From contig CAVJLG010000008.1 of assembly GCA_963650135.1 (NCBI GenBank), positions 1 through 31,858 on the forward strand: a DNA stretch of 31,858 bases, given 5' to 3'. The stretch's first letter is position 1; each line of letters starts with the position of its first letter. The notes below the pieces were generated by a model that saw only the letters and a list, made by a program, of their open reading frames with translations, searched no databases and was not told the origin of the DNA. The stretch comes from HGM13006 sp963650135 (lineage in GTDB: Bacteria; Bacillota; Clostridia; Oscillospirales; Oscillospiraceae). The position numbers and the translations under genes are program-made. Of the stretch, positions 7,455-14,718 are shown in pieces.

Positions 7455-8645
7455 ATGAACTACAAAAAGAAAACCATCCTTGATGCAGATTTGAAGGGCA
7501 AAAAGGTGCTCTGCCGCTGTGATTTCAACGTTCCCACCAACGACGAGGGCGTAATCACCGACGACAGCCGCATCCGTAAGTCCCTTCCCACCATCCAGTA
7601 CCTTCTGGAGCAGGGCGCCGCTGTGATTCTCTGTTCTCACAAGGGCCGCCCCAAGAACGGCTATGAAGAAAAGTATTCCCTGAAGGTGGTACAGCAGCGG
7701 CTCCAGGAACTGTTGGGCATTCCCGTAGCCCTGGCAGAGGACATTGTTGGCCCCAAGGTCCAGGAGATGGCAGCCGTCCTCCAGCCCGGCCAGGTGCTTC
7801 TGCTGGAAAACGTCCGCTTTATGAAGGGTGAGACAAAGAACGACATGGAACTGGCAAAGCAGTATGCCGATTTGGCTGAGGTATTTGTCAACGACGCATT
7901 CGGCTCCTGCCATCGTGCCCATTCCTCCACCGTAGGCGTTGCCTCCTTCCTCCCTGCCTACAGCGGCCTGCTGGTAAAGAAGGAGCTGGACATCATGGGC
8001 AAGGCAATTTCCGATCCCAACCGTCCCCTGGTGCTGATTATGGGCGGCAGCAAGGTTTCTGATAAGATTGGCGTGATCGACCATATGCTCTCCCTGGCGG
8101 ACCATATTATCATCGGCGGCGGCATGAGCTATACCTTCACCGCAGCCAAAGGCGGAAAAATCGGCACCTCCCTCTGCGAAACCGAGTCCTTCGGTTATTG
8201 CCTGGAGCTGCTGAAAAAAGCCGAGGAACAGGGCGTGAAGATTCATCTTCCCGTGGATACCGTGGCCGCCGACCATTTTGCCGCCGACGCGGAGCCCGTC
8301 CTCTTCGATGAGGGTCAGATTCCCGACAACATGATGGGCCTGGACATTGGCCCCAAGACCCGGGATATTTACGCAGATATCATCAAGAACGCCGGAACCG
8401 TCATTTGGAACGGCCCCATGGGCGTATTTGAATTCCCCGCCTTTGCCGCCGGTACCCAGGCCGTTGCCAAGGCCATGGCGGAAAGCCCTGCCGTTACCAT
8501 TGTGGGCGGCGGCGATTCCGCAGCAGCCGTAGAGCAGATGGGCTATTCCGACCAGATCACCCATGTTTCCACCGGCGGCGGTGCCAGCCTGGAGTTCTTT
8601 GCAGGGGCCGAGCTGCCCGGTGTGGCTGCACTGCTGGACGCTTGA
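7455..8645 (+). CDS. pgk: phosphoglycerate kinase
   Basis: A 396-residue, two-domain cytosolic enzyme that transfers the acyl phosphate of 1,3-bisphosphoglycerate to ADP, giving ATP and 3-phosphoglycerate. Seen: substrate motif RCDFNVPTND near residue 22, SHKGRPK (usually SHLGRPK), DAFGSCHRAHSST, the hinge region GGSKVSDKIGVIDHM, and the nucleotide-binding GGGDSAAAVEQ followed by STGGGASLEF at the C-terminus. Usual length. CGGAGG stands seven bases before the ATG. It follows trmL by 14 bases and precedes tpiA by 18, so it is cotranscribed with both. No glyceraldehyde-3-phosphate dehydrogenase gene is beside it, unlike the frequent gap-pgk arrangement. Confidence 0.98.
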   Translation: MNYKKKTILDADLKGKKVLCRCDFNVPTNDEGVITDDSRIRKSLPTIQYLLEQGAAVILCSHKGRPKNGYEEKYSLKVVQQRLQELLGIPVALAEDIVGPKVQEMAAVLQPGQVLLLENVRFMKGETKNDMELAKQYADLAEVFVNDAFGSCHRAHSSTVGVASFLPAYSGLLVKKELDIMGKAISDPNRPLVLIMGGSKVSDKIGVIDHMLSLADHIIIGGGMSYTFTAAKGGKIGTSLCETESFGYCLELLKKAEEQGVKIHLPVDTVAADHFAADAEPVLFDEGQIPDNMMGLDIGPKTRDIYADIIKNAGTVIWNGPMGVFEFPAFAAGTQAVAKAMAESPAVTIVGGGDSAAAVEQMGYSDQITHVSTGGGASLEFFAGAELPGVAALLDA

Positions 8646-8663
8646 GCATAGGAGGAACGCTAT

Positions 8664-9440
8664 ATGAACCACAAATACCGAAAAACCGTCATTGCGGCCA
8701 ACTGGAAAATGAATAAGACCCCCTCGGAAACCCGCGCCTTTGGCACAGAGCTCAAGCGTCTGCTGCCCAAGGGCCGCTGGTGTGAGGTAGTGCTGTGTAT
8801 GCCCGCCATCTGTATCCCCGCAGGCGTAAAAGCCCTGAAGGATACCCGGGTTGGCATCGGCGCAGAAAATATGCACGCCGAAACCTTCGGCGCATACACC
8901 GGCGAAATCAGCGCGCCCATGCTGGTGGACGCCGGAGTCAAATATGTGATTCTGGGCCATTCTGAGCGCCGTGCCATGGGCGAAACCGATCAGGACGTCA
9001 ACGCAAAGCTGATCTCCGCTCTGGCTGCCGGGCTGACTCCCATCGTCTGCGTGGGCGAAAGCCTCCAGCAGCGGGAAACCGGCGTTACATTTGAGCATAT
9101 CACCATGCAGCTGAAATCCGCCTTCACCGGCATTGTCCCCGAGCAGCTGCGCCGGATTGTTGTGGCCTATGAGCCCATTTGGGCCATCGGCACCGGACTG
9201 ACCGCCTCCCCCCAGGAGGCCGAAGAGGTCTGTCAGCACATCCGTACCGTCATCCGCAAGCTGTCCTCTGCCAAAACGGCCCGGGCAACTTCCATTCTCT
9301 ATGGCGGCTCCATGAATGACAAGAACGCCGAAAGCCTGCTGGCTCAGCCGGATATCGACGGCGGCCTCATCGGCGGCGCATCCCTGGACCCCGAAAAATT
9401 TGTCCGCATCATCAACGCAGCCAACCAGGAAACGGATTAA
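8664..9440 (+). CDS. tpiA: triosephosphate isomerase
   Basis: A 258-residue TIM-barrel enzyme interconverting dihydroxyacetone phosphate and glyceraldehyde 3-phosphate. The catalytic set is complete: NWKMNK (Asn and Lys, about 13-18), the electrophilic His in LGHSERR, and the base Glu in AYEPIWAIGTG with the mobile lid after it. The phosphate-binding LYGGSM and GGLIGGASLDP are also present. Family length is about 250. AGGAGG lies upstream of the ATG. It sits between pgk and eno with gaps of 18 and 23 bases, in one transcription unit. Confidence 0.98.
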   Translation: MNHKYRKTVIAANWKMNKTPSETRAFGTELKRLLPKGRWCEVVLCMPAICIPAGVKALKDTRVGIGAENMHAETFGAYTGEISAPMLVDAGVKYVILGHSERRAMGETDQDVNAKLISALAAGLTPIVCVGESLQQRETGVTFEHITMQLKSAFTGIVPEQLRRIVVAYEPIWAIGTGLTASPQEAEEVCQHIRTVIRKLSSAKTARATSILYGGSMNDKNAESLLAQPDIDGGLIGGASLDPEKFVRIINAANQETD

Positions 9441-9463
9441 CTTTACTTAGGAGGAGCATTCCC

Positions 9464-10765
9464 ATGAAACAGTATCTTGAAATCATCGATGTTGTCGCCC
9501 GTCAGGTTCTCGACTCCCGGGGCAATCCCACGGTAGAAGCCGAGGTTTATCTGGAGGACGGCTCTGTTGGTCGTGCCGCAGTTCCCTCCGGCGCATCCAC
9601 CGGCGTTTACGAAGCCTGCGAGCTCCGGGACGGCGGCGACGAATACGGTGGCAAGGCAGTTATGAAGGCCGTGACCAACGTCAACACCGAGATTGCCGAA
9701 GCCATTGTGGGCCTCAATGCCCTGAACCAGACCGAAATCGACCAGACCATGATCGAGCTGGACGGCACCCCCAATAAGTCCCGTCTGGGTGCCAATGCAA
9801 TCCTGGCCGTATCCATGGCAGTGGCCCATGCCGCAGCCGACTCCCTGTGCATCCCCCTGTATCGTTACATCGGCGGCGTCAATGCCAAGGTGCTGCCCGT
9901 TCCCATGATGAACATCCTCAACGGCGGCGCTCATGCCACCAACAATGTGGATATTCAGGAGTTCATGGTCATGCCTGTGGGCGCAAAGAGCTGGAGCGAT
10001 GCACTGAGAATGTGCGCTGAGGTCTTCCACAAGCTGAAGAATGTCCTGAAAGAGATGGGCACCCCCGCTGCCGGTGTAGGCGACGAGGGCGGCTATGCTC
10101 CCAACCTGGCCCGGGACGAGGATGCGCTGATTGCCATTGTCAAGGCCGTGGAAGAGTGCGGCTACAAGCCCTATGACGACTTTATGATTGCCATCGACGG
10201 CGCTGTTTCCGACTGGTACAACGAGGAGACGGGCTGCTATGATCTACCCAAGGCAAAGAAGACCATGACCCGCGAGGAAATGGTGGCCATGTATCAGGGC
10301 TTTGTGGAGAAGTATCCCATCATCTCCATTGAAGACGGCATGGGCGAGAACGACTGGGAAGGCTGGAAGATGCTCACCGATGCGCTGGGTGATCGGGTTC
10401 AGCTGGTAGGCGACGACCTGTTCGTCACCAACGTTGAGCGCGTCAACAAGGGCATTTCCCTGGGTGTCTGCAACAGTGTGCTCATCAAGGTCAACCAGAT
10501 CGGCACCCTCACCGAGACTCTGGACACCATCCAGCGGGCCAGCCGCGCGGGCTACACCGCCGTGGTTTCTCATCGCTCCGGCGAAACCGAGGACACCACC
10601 ATTGCCGACCTGGTGGTTGCCATGAATGCAGGCCAGATCAAGACCGGCGCGCCCTCCCGTACCGACCGCGTGGCCAAGTACAACCAGCTGCTGCGGATTG
10701 AGGAAGAGCTGGACGAGTCCGCTCAGTATCTGGGCAAGGCTGCGTTCTTCAACCTCTCCAAGTAA
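9464..10765 (+). CDS. eno: enolase
   Basis: A 433-residue enolase, converting 2-phosphoglycerate to phosphoenolpyruvate. Visible: SRGNPTVE near the N-terminus, GGAHATNNVDIQEFMVMP (usually HADNN), the general acid region GDEGGYAPNL, metal ligands in MIAIDGAVSDWY, SIEDGM and GDDLFVTN, the catalytic Lys in LIKVNQIGTLTE, and SHRSGETEDTTIADL. Full length. GGAGGA precedes the ATG by about nine bases. It is the last gene of the trmL-pgk-tpiA-eno unit and is followed by two hairpins. Phosphoglycerate mutase, the step before it, is not encoded here. Confidence 0.98.
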   Translation: MKQYLEIIDVVARQVLDSRGNPTVEAEVYLEDGSVGRAAVPSGASTGVYEACELRDGGDEYGGKAVMKAVTNVNTEIAEAIVGLNALNQTEIDQTMIELDGTPNKSRLGANAILAVSMAVAHAAADSLCIPLYRYIGGVNAKVLPVPMMNILNGGAHATNNVDIQEFMVMPVGAKSWSDALRMCAEVFHKLKNVLKEMGTPAAGVGDEGGYAPNLARDEDALIAIVKAVEECGYKPYDDFMIAIDGAVSDWYNEETGCYDLPKAKKTMTREEMVAMYQGFVEKYPIISIEDGMGENDWEGWKMLTDALGDRVQLVGDDLFVTNVERVNKGISLGVCNSVLIKVNQIGTLTETLDTIQRASRAGYTAVVSHRSGETEDTTIADLVVAMNAGQIKTGAPSRTDRVAKYNQLLRIEEELDESAQYLGKAAFFNLSK

Positions 10766-10780
10766 TTTCAACGAATATAC

Positions 10781-10818
10781 TTTGCCCCCGGTGCAGAATT
10801 TCCTGTACCGGGGGCAAA
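10781..10818. terminator. first hairpin of a double terminator after eno
   Basis: A 12-bp perfect stem, TTTGCCCCCGGT (10781-10792) against its complement (10807-10818), with a 14-base loop. It lacks a downstream T-run on the plus strand; on the minus strand, reading out of the second flavoprotein gene, the transcript has already met the next hairpin. Confidence 0.6.
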
Positions 10819-10821
10819 AAA

Positions 10822-10849
10822 CTGCACGCCCTGTTCGGCGTGCAGCTTT
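10822..10849. terminator. second hairpin, bidirectional terminator between eno and paralogue 2
   Basis: Stem CTGCACGCC (10822-10830) and GGCGTGCAG (10837-10845) with a 6-base loop. On the plus strand it is followed by CTTTT, on the minus strand by TTTTTT, so it is a strong terminator for the flavoprotein gene and a plausible one for eno. Confidence 0.85.
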
Positions 10850-10870
10850 TGTATTTAGATTGCGATCGTC

Positions 10871-13024
10871 TTAGATCTGGGATGCGATACCGAAAGCAGA
10901 ACGCATGCACTTCTGCACGTTGCCGGGCTTGTCGCAGTCGCCGATCACATAGCTGACCGGAACAGCCTTTGCCAGCTCCATGGCCTCGTCCTGCTTGGAC
11001 TTCATGCCGATGGCCAGCAGAACGTTGTCTGCCTGCTGCTTCTGCTCCACGCCGTTGGGGTCCAGATAGCGAACGCCGTCGGGATCGATAGCGGTGCACT
11101 TTACGCCAGCCTGGTAAGCAAAGTTGGCGGTGTGACGCCAGTAGTTCACCACCATGTTGCGGTAGTGGGCGTGCGGTGCGTCCAGAATCAGGTCATACTG
11201 CATCTCCAGCACGGTAACCAGATGGCCCAGCTCAGCCAGATACAGGCCGGTCTCAACGCCGATCTCGCCGCCGCCGATGATGGTAACGTTCTTGCCCAGG
11301 GTGTCCTCATGGCCGTAGATGTTGGCAGCGTAGGAAACGTTGTCGCCATCCTTGCCGGGCAGAGGCAGGCTGGAGGGCTCAGCGCCCAGTGCCAGAGCCA
11401 GGACCTGATAGTTCTCCTTCTCCAGCAGCTCGCGGGTTGCAGTGGTGTTCAACTTCACATGAACGCCCAGCTTGTCCATTTCCTTAATCATGTAGTCCAT
11501 AAACTGACGCAGGGGCCACTTGAAGGAAGGATACTTGGCGTGCTTGAGCATACCGCCCAGCTCGCTGTCCTTCTCATACAGGGTCACGTCATGGCCGCGC
11601 TGTGCGCAGATTCGAGCGAACTCCATACCGGCAGGGCCGCCGCCAACAACAGCAACCTTGCGCTTCTCGCCAACGGGCTTGACCATGGTTGCAATCCGGT
11701 CTTCCATGCCAACGATGGGGTTGACGGTGCAGACGGTGCGGAACAGGTCGGGGCCGTTGGGCACATGGCACTTGTTGCAGCGGACGCAGGGAACGATGTC
11801 TTCCTTGCGGCCTTCATAGACCTTCTGGCCGTAATCGGGGTTATTGATCCAGCTGCGGGCCATGTAGATAAGGTCAGCGCCGCCGTCAGCCACCAGATTG
11901 TTGGCAATCTCGGGGTCCTGGAAACCGGCGGAAGCAGCAACGGTCATCTGAATGCCGCGCTTCTTGATCTCTTTACATACATAGCTCATAGCATCGATGT
12001 AGGGAGCAGGCTTTTCCTCGGTGGAGGTGAAGCCCAGGGGATGCTGGGGGTCCATATCGCCGGAGCGGAGATGGAAGATATCGCAGACGCCCTCCATCAT
12101 CTTTGCCAGCTGGATGGTGTCTTCCTTGGTATAGCCGCCGAACTCTTCCTCGTCTACGCTGAGCACGCACTCCAGGGGGAAGCCCTTGCCCACTGCCTTA
12201 CGCAGCGCGGTGAACATCTCTACCATATAGCGGCCGCGGGTCTCAACACTCTGGGGGCCATACTCGTCGGTACGGTCGTTGGTGATGGGGGACAGCAGCT
12301 TTGCCATGGGGTTGTTCCGATAGCAGCAGTAAACGGAGATCATATCAAAGCCCAGAGCCTTAAGATCCTTTGCCTGCTGGGCATAGTCCTCGATCATGGC
12401 CTGGAGATACTCCTTGGTGTAGGAGGAGGGGGACTGCTGGGGGCCGCCGTCCATCTGAGCATGGAGGTCGCCGTCAGCACCGGCTACGCCGAAGTCCTTA
12501 TGCTTAGGCGTGGTATCCTCCATGGGCATGGGAGGCATATCGGTGGGAGGACCGCCTGCACCCTCGGGACCGGCACCGGGACCACCAGGGCCGCCAGGAC
12601 CACCGGGACCGCCAGGGCCCTTATCGCCGGGCGCACCGGAAGGCATGCCCATGCCGCCCTGCATGTTGGCGGGGCTCATGATATAAGCACAGGTCTTGGA
12701 GCCATAGAAGTGGATGGCATCCAGCAGCTTACAGAAGTAATCCTGTGCATTGGCATCGTTGAGGTCAAACAGGTTGAAGTGGCAGGGGGTGTTATCCAGT
12801 GCCCGGCCCATCACCGGCATAGACTTCTCATAGAGGTGGTTGATGGTAACCAGAGCGGCGCCATTCTTTGCACGGTTGGCAAAGTGCTGGATCACCTTCT
12901 CGGTGGGGTTCTTCTCAGTACCCTGAAGGAAATGGGGCGTGGAAGCGGAAGAAAGCATCCGGTTCCGCAGCACCATATTGCCAATCTTAATCGGGCTGAG
13001 CAGTGCGCTGTATTTCAGTTCCAT
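10871..13024 (-). CDS. NADH:flavin oxidoreductase / 2,4-dienoyl-CoA-reductase family protein (paralogue 2)
   Basis: A 717-residue enzyme with the same architecture as the gene at 1440-3497: flavin TIM barrel (1-410), Fe-S cysteines, then an FAD/NAD(P) module with VVGGGPAG near 459 and a canonical second motif IIGGGEIGVE. Cysteines are at 413, 416, 419 and 432 (C-x2-C-x2-C-x12-C). The barrel keeps LSPITNDRTDEYG but has VYCCYRNNPMAK where relatives carry a catalytic Tyr. Residues about 122-203 form an insert, with a collagen-like Gly/Pro core at 129-170. The ATG at 13024 has AAAGGA upstream; an in-frame start at 13099 would place a leader outside the family alignment. It has its own promoter, 3' of ctfB. 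Likely a reductase of enoates, enoyl-CoA or similar C=C substrates; exact substrate unknown. Confidence 0.85.
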   Translation of the reverse strand: MELKYSALLSPIKIGNMVLRNRMLSSASTPHFLQGTEKNPTEKVIQHFANRAKNGAALVTINHLYEKSMPVMGRALDNTPCHFNLFDLNDANAQDYFCKLLDAIHFYGSKTCAYIMSPANMQGGMGMPSGAPGDKGPGGPGGPGGPGGPGAGPEGAGGPPTDMPPMPMEDTTPKHKDFGVAGADGDLHAQMDGGPQQSPSSYTKEYLQAMIEDYAQQAKDLKALGFDMISVYCCYRNNPMAKLLSPITNDRTDEYGPQSVETRGRYMVEMFTALRKAVGKGFPLECVLSVDEEEFGGYTKEDTIQLAKMMEGVCDIFHLRSGDMDPQHPLGFTSTEEKPAPYIDAMSYVCKEIKKRGIQMTVAASAGFQDPEIANNLVADGGADLIYMARSWINNPDYGQKVYEGRKEDIVPCVRCNKCHVPNGPDLFRTVCTVNPIVGMEDRIATMVKPVGEKRKVAVVGGGPAGMEFARICAQRGHDVTLYEKDSELGGMLKHAKYPSFKWPLRQFMDYMIKEMDKLGVHVKLNTTATRELLEKENYQVLALALGAEPSSLPLPGKDGDNVSYAANIYGHEDTLGKNVTIIGGGEIGVETGLYLAELGHLVTVLEMQYDLILDAPHAHYRNMVVNYWRHTANFAYQAGVKCTAIDPDGVRYLDPNGVEQKQQADNVLLAIGMKSKQDEAMELAKAVPVSYVIGDCDKPGNVQKCMRSAFGIASQI
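12576..12620 (-). repeat. five-copy 9-bp tandem repeat inside paralogue 2
   Basis: On the plus strand five consecutive units of the form CCNGGNCCN run from 12576 to 12620, encoding Gly-Pro-Gly steps on the minus strand. Units differ by one or two bases. Because the unit is 9 bp, gain or loss of a copy would keep the reading frame. Confidence 0.85.
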
Positions 13025-13097
13025 AGTATTGTCCTTTCCCCGCAATGCGGAGTGTTTTGCCAGGCCCAGGGAACACCCCAGGCAATCATGGCGTTTC

Positions 13098-13166
13098 ATT
13101 CATTATAGCATAGGAAAAACCAGGTGAAAAGGGGAGTTTGGTCATTGTATAATGAATTTTATTCAT
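13098..13166. promoter_or_regulatory. inverted repeats around the paralogue 2 promoter, possible operator
   Basis: ATTCATTATA (13098-13107, overlapping the -10) is the exact inverse of TATAATGAAT (13148-13157), 40 bp apart. The right arm also belongs to two short palindromes: TCATT-GTAT-AATGA (13142-13155) and ATGAAT-TTT-ATTCAT (13152-13166). Such symmetry around a promoter is typical of a dimeric repressor or activator site, but no regulator gene is nearby and AT-rich sequence makes short palindromes by chance. Confidence 0.35.
13102..13130 (-). promoter_or_regulatory. promoter of paralogue 2
   Basis: On the minus strand TTTTCA (13130-13125), a 17-bp spacer and a perfect TATAAT (13107-13102) preceded by TGC, an extended -10. 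It is about 78 bases upstream of the start codon. It lies beyond the ctfB stop, so the gene can be expressed independently of ctfAB. Confidence 0.7.
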
Positions 13167-13253
13167 ATGTTTGCCTAATATCCCCCAAATTCACGCAAAA
13201 AGCGCCGTCTCCCCGCCGGAATTCGCTCCAGCAAAGAAACGGTGCAGTTTGCC

Positions 13254-13937
13254 TCAGTCCGGCAGCCGCATGGGCTTCAAATCCGGAGAAATATGCAGCT
13301 TTGCAGCGGTTTTCTCCTGAATGATTCGAACCGCAGTGTCCCGGTCCCCCAGCTCGGGGTTATATTCCGCCAGCTCCAGCCCCTCCGGGGTAACCTTCAG
13401 CACGCAGCGCTCTGTGACGATCATATCCACCACTTTGTAGCCGGTAAGGGGCAGGGTGCACTTCTCCACGATTTTGGGTTTGTCTCCCTGGGTGTGGATC
13501 ATAGCGAGAATCACGGTCTTAGAGCCGTTCACCAGGTCCATGGCGCCGCCCATTCCCGTGAGCTTCTTGCCGGGAATCAGCCAGTTGCCGAAGCTGCCCT
13601 CTGCATCTGCCTCCAACGCACCCAATACGCAGGCATCCACATGGCCGCCGCGAATCAGGCCGAAATTGGTGGCGGAATCCACAATCGCACCGCCGGGGAT
13701 AATGGTAGCCGGGTTGCCGGACGCATCTACCACATGAAGGGCGTCCGCCTGCTCCGGAGTTGGCGCAGGGCCCTGGCCGATGAGTCCCAGCTCGGCATGG
13801 AGGGTAATGTCCACGCCCTCGGGGAAATACCGGGCGCACTGAGTCGGAATGCCGATGCCCAGATTGACCACATAGCCGTCCTTCAGCTCCTGGGCACAGC
13901 GGCAGGCGATAATGTCCTTGGCTCTCTGCTTATCCAT
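13254..13937 (-). CDS. ctfB: acetoacetate/butyrate-type CoA-transferase subunit B
   Basis: A 227-residue family I CoA-transferase beta subunit, close in layout to clostridial CtfB/AtoA: VNLGIGIPT (24-32), SLIRGGHVD-like LIRGGHVDACVLGALEAD, then NWLIPGKKLTGMGGAMDLVNG and KCTLPLTG. With subunit A it moves CoA between acetoacetyl-CoA or butyryl-CoA and acetate or a similar acid. The active-site Glu is at about residue 49, but its motif reads LHAELGLIG where the family has L[HQ]SENGLLG. ATG at 13937 overlaps the end of ctfA by 8 bp. Usual length. Exact acyl preference cannot be read. Confidence 0.9.
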   Translation of the reverse strand: MDKQRAKDIIACRCAQELKDGYVVNLGIGIPTQCARYFPEGVDITLHAELGLIGQGPAPTPEQADALHVVDASGNPATIIPGGAIVDSATNFGLIRGGHVDACVLGALEADAEGSFGNWLIPGKKLTGMGGAMDLVNGSKTVILAMIHTQGDKPKIVEKCTLPLTGYKVVDMIVTERCVLKVTPEGLELAEYNPELGDRDTAVRIIQEKTAAKLHISPDLKPMRLPD

Positions 13938-14634
13938 TGTCGGTTCCCTCCCGCAGTACGATATAGTCCACCAGAATGCCCGGAGTTGCCACGTCCTCCG
14001 GCGGAATCTCGCCGGGTTCTACAATTTTCTCCGCCTCCACAATGACCGTATCCGCAGCCATTGCCATCAGCGGCGCAAAGTTTCGGGTGGTGCCCTTATA
14101 CCAGATGTTGCCCTTTTTATCCACCAGATAGCCGGAAATCACCGCAAAGTCCGCATGAATGGGCTTCATCAGCAGATAGTCCTTGCCTTCAATGGTCATC
14201 TTACGGTCTACCCAGGGGCTTTCCTCCACCAGAGTGCCGATGCCGGTAGCAGTCAGAATGCCCGGAATTCCCATCCCGCCAGCCCGAATCATCTCTGCCA
14301 TAGAGCCCTGGGGCAGAAGATCCACCGTCAGCTCGCCCTTGGCCCACTTCTCCCCTGCCTCGGGGTTGGAGCCCACATGGGAGCCGATATACTTCTTAAT
14401 CTTTCCGGAGTGAATCAAGCGCGCCCAGCCGTAGTAATCCGAGCCGTCCGGTCCGTTTGGCTTGGAGCCGTCGTCAAATACGCCCTCGATGTTTTCCACA
14501 TCGCTCTCGTCAATGGCCCGAATTACATCCAACGCCGAGCCGCAGCCCAAAAAGCCGCCGAACATGACCCGGCTGCCGGAGGGAATCAGCGCCGCCGCCT
14601 CTTTGGCCGTTATGATTTTTGGCAATTCAAACAC
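13930..14634 (-). CDS. ctfA: acetoacetate/butyrate-type CoA-transferase subunit A
   Basis: A 234-residue alpha subunit. Recognised by the CoA-binding VMFGGFLGCG (about 23-32), GSHVGSNPEAG, LLPQGSMAEMIRAGGMGIPG, and the C-terminal YKGTTRNFAPLMAMAADTVIVEAE, all matching clostridial CtfA/AtoD. Start is GTG at 14634, with AGGA eight bases upstream; the nearby ATG is out of frame. It overlaps ctfB by 8 bp, so the subunits are coupled. It lies 85 bases downstream of thl, across a terminator hairpin, and I see no separate promoter in that gap, so expression probably depends on read-through. Confidence 0.9.
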   Translation of the reverse strand: MFELPKIITAKEAAALIPSGSRVMFGGFLGCGSALDVIRAIDESDVENIEGVFDDGSKPNGPDGSDYYGWARLIHSGKIKKYIGSHVGSNPEAGEKWAKGELTVDLLPQGSMAEMIRAGGMGIPGILTATGIGTLVEESPWVDRKMTIEGKDYLLMKPIHADFAVISGYLVDKKGNIWYKGTTRNFAPLMAMAADTVIVEAEKIVEPGEIPPEDVATPGILVDYIVLREGTDNG

Positions 14635-14675
14635 ATCCCTTATCCTGAAATTCCGCCCCGGGATTCCCGGAACGG

Positions 14676-14705
14676 AAAAAGGGAGGCGGGTGTGTCCCGC
14701 CTCCC
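14676..14705 (-). terminator. intrinsic terminator between thl and ctfA
   Basis: Stem GGGAGGCGGG (14705-14696 on the minus strand) with a 5-base loop and its complement (14690-14681), followed by TTTTT (14680-14676). Ten GC-rich pairs plus five T make a strong terminator on the minus strand, 13 bases beyond the thl stop. Confidence 0.85.
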
Positions 14706-14718
14706 GATGGAAGTTATT

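Noticed and set aside
13098..13157. Invertible promoter element at the 10-bp inverted repeats
   Set aside because: The 60-bp segment is short for known invertible switches, no recombinase gene is near, and AT-rich repeats of 10 bp can arise by chance; an operator is the simpler reading.
13205..13245. Terminator after ctfB
   Set aside because: A GC-rich stretch followed by TTTTT is present on the minus strand, but I could pair only a few bases into a stem, so it was not called.
13124..13324. A 66-codon plus-strand frame downstream of ctfB
   Set aside because: It runs through the paralogue 2 promoter region and into the end of ctfB, with no recognisable domain.
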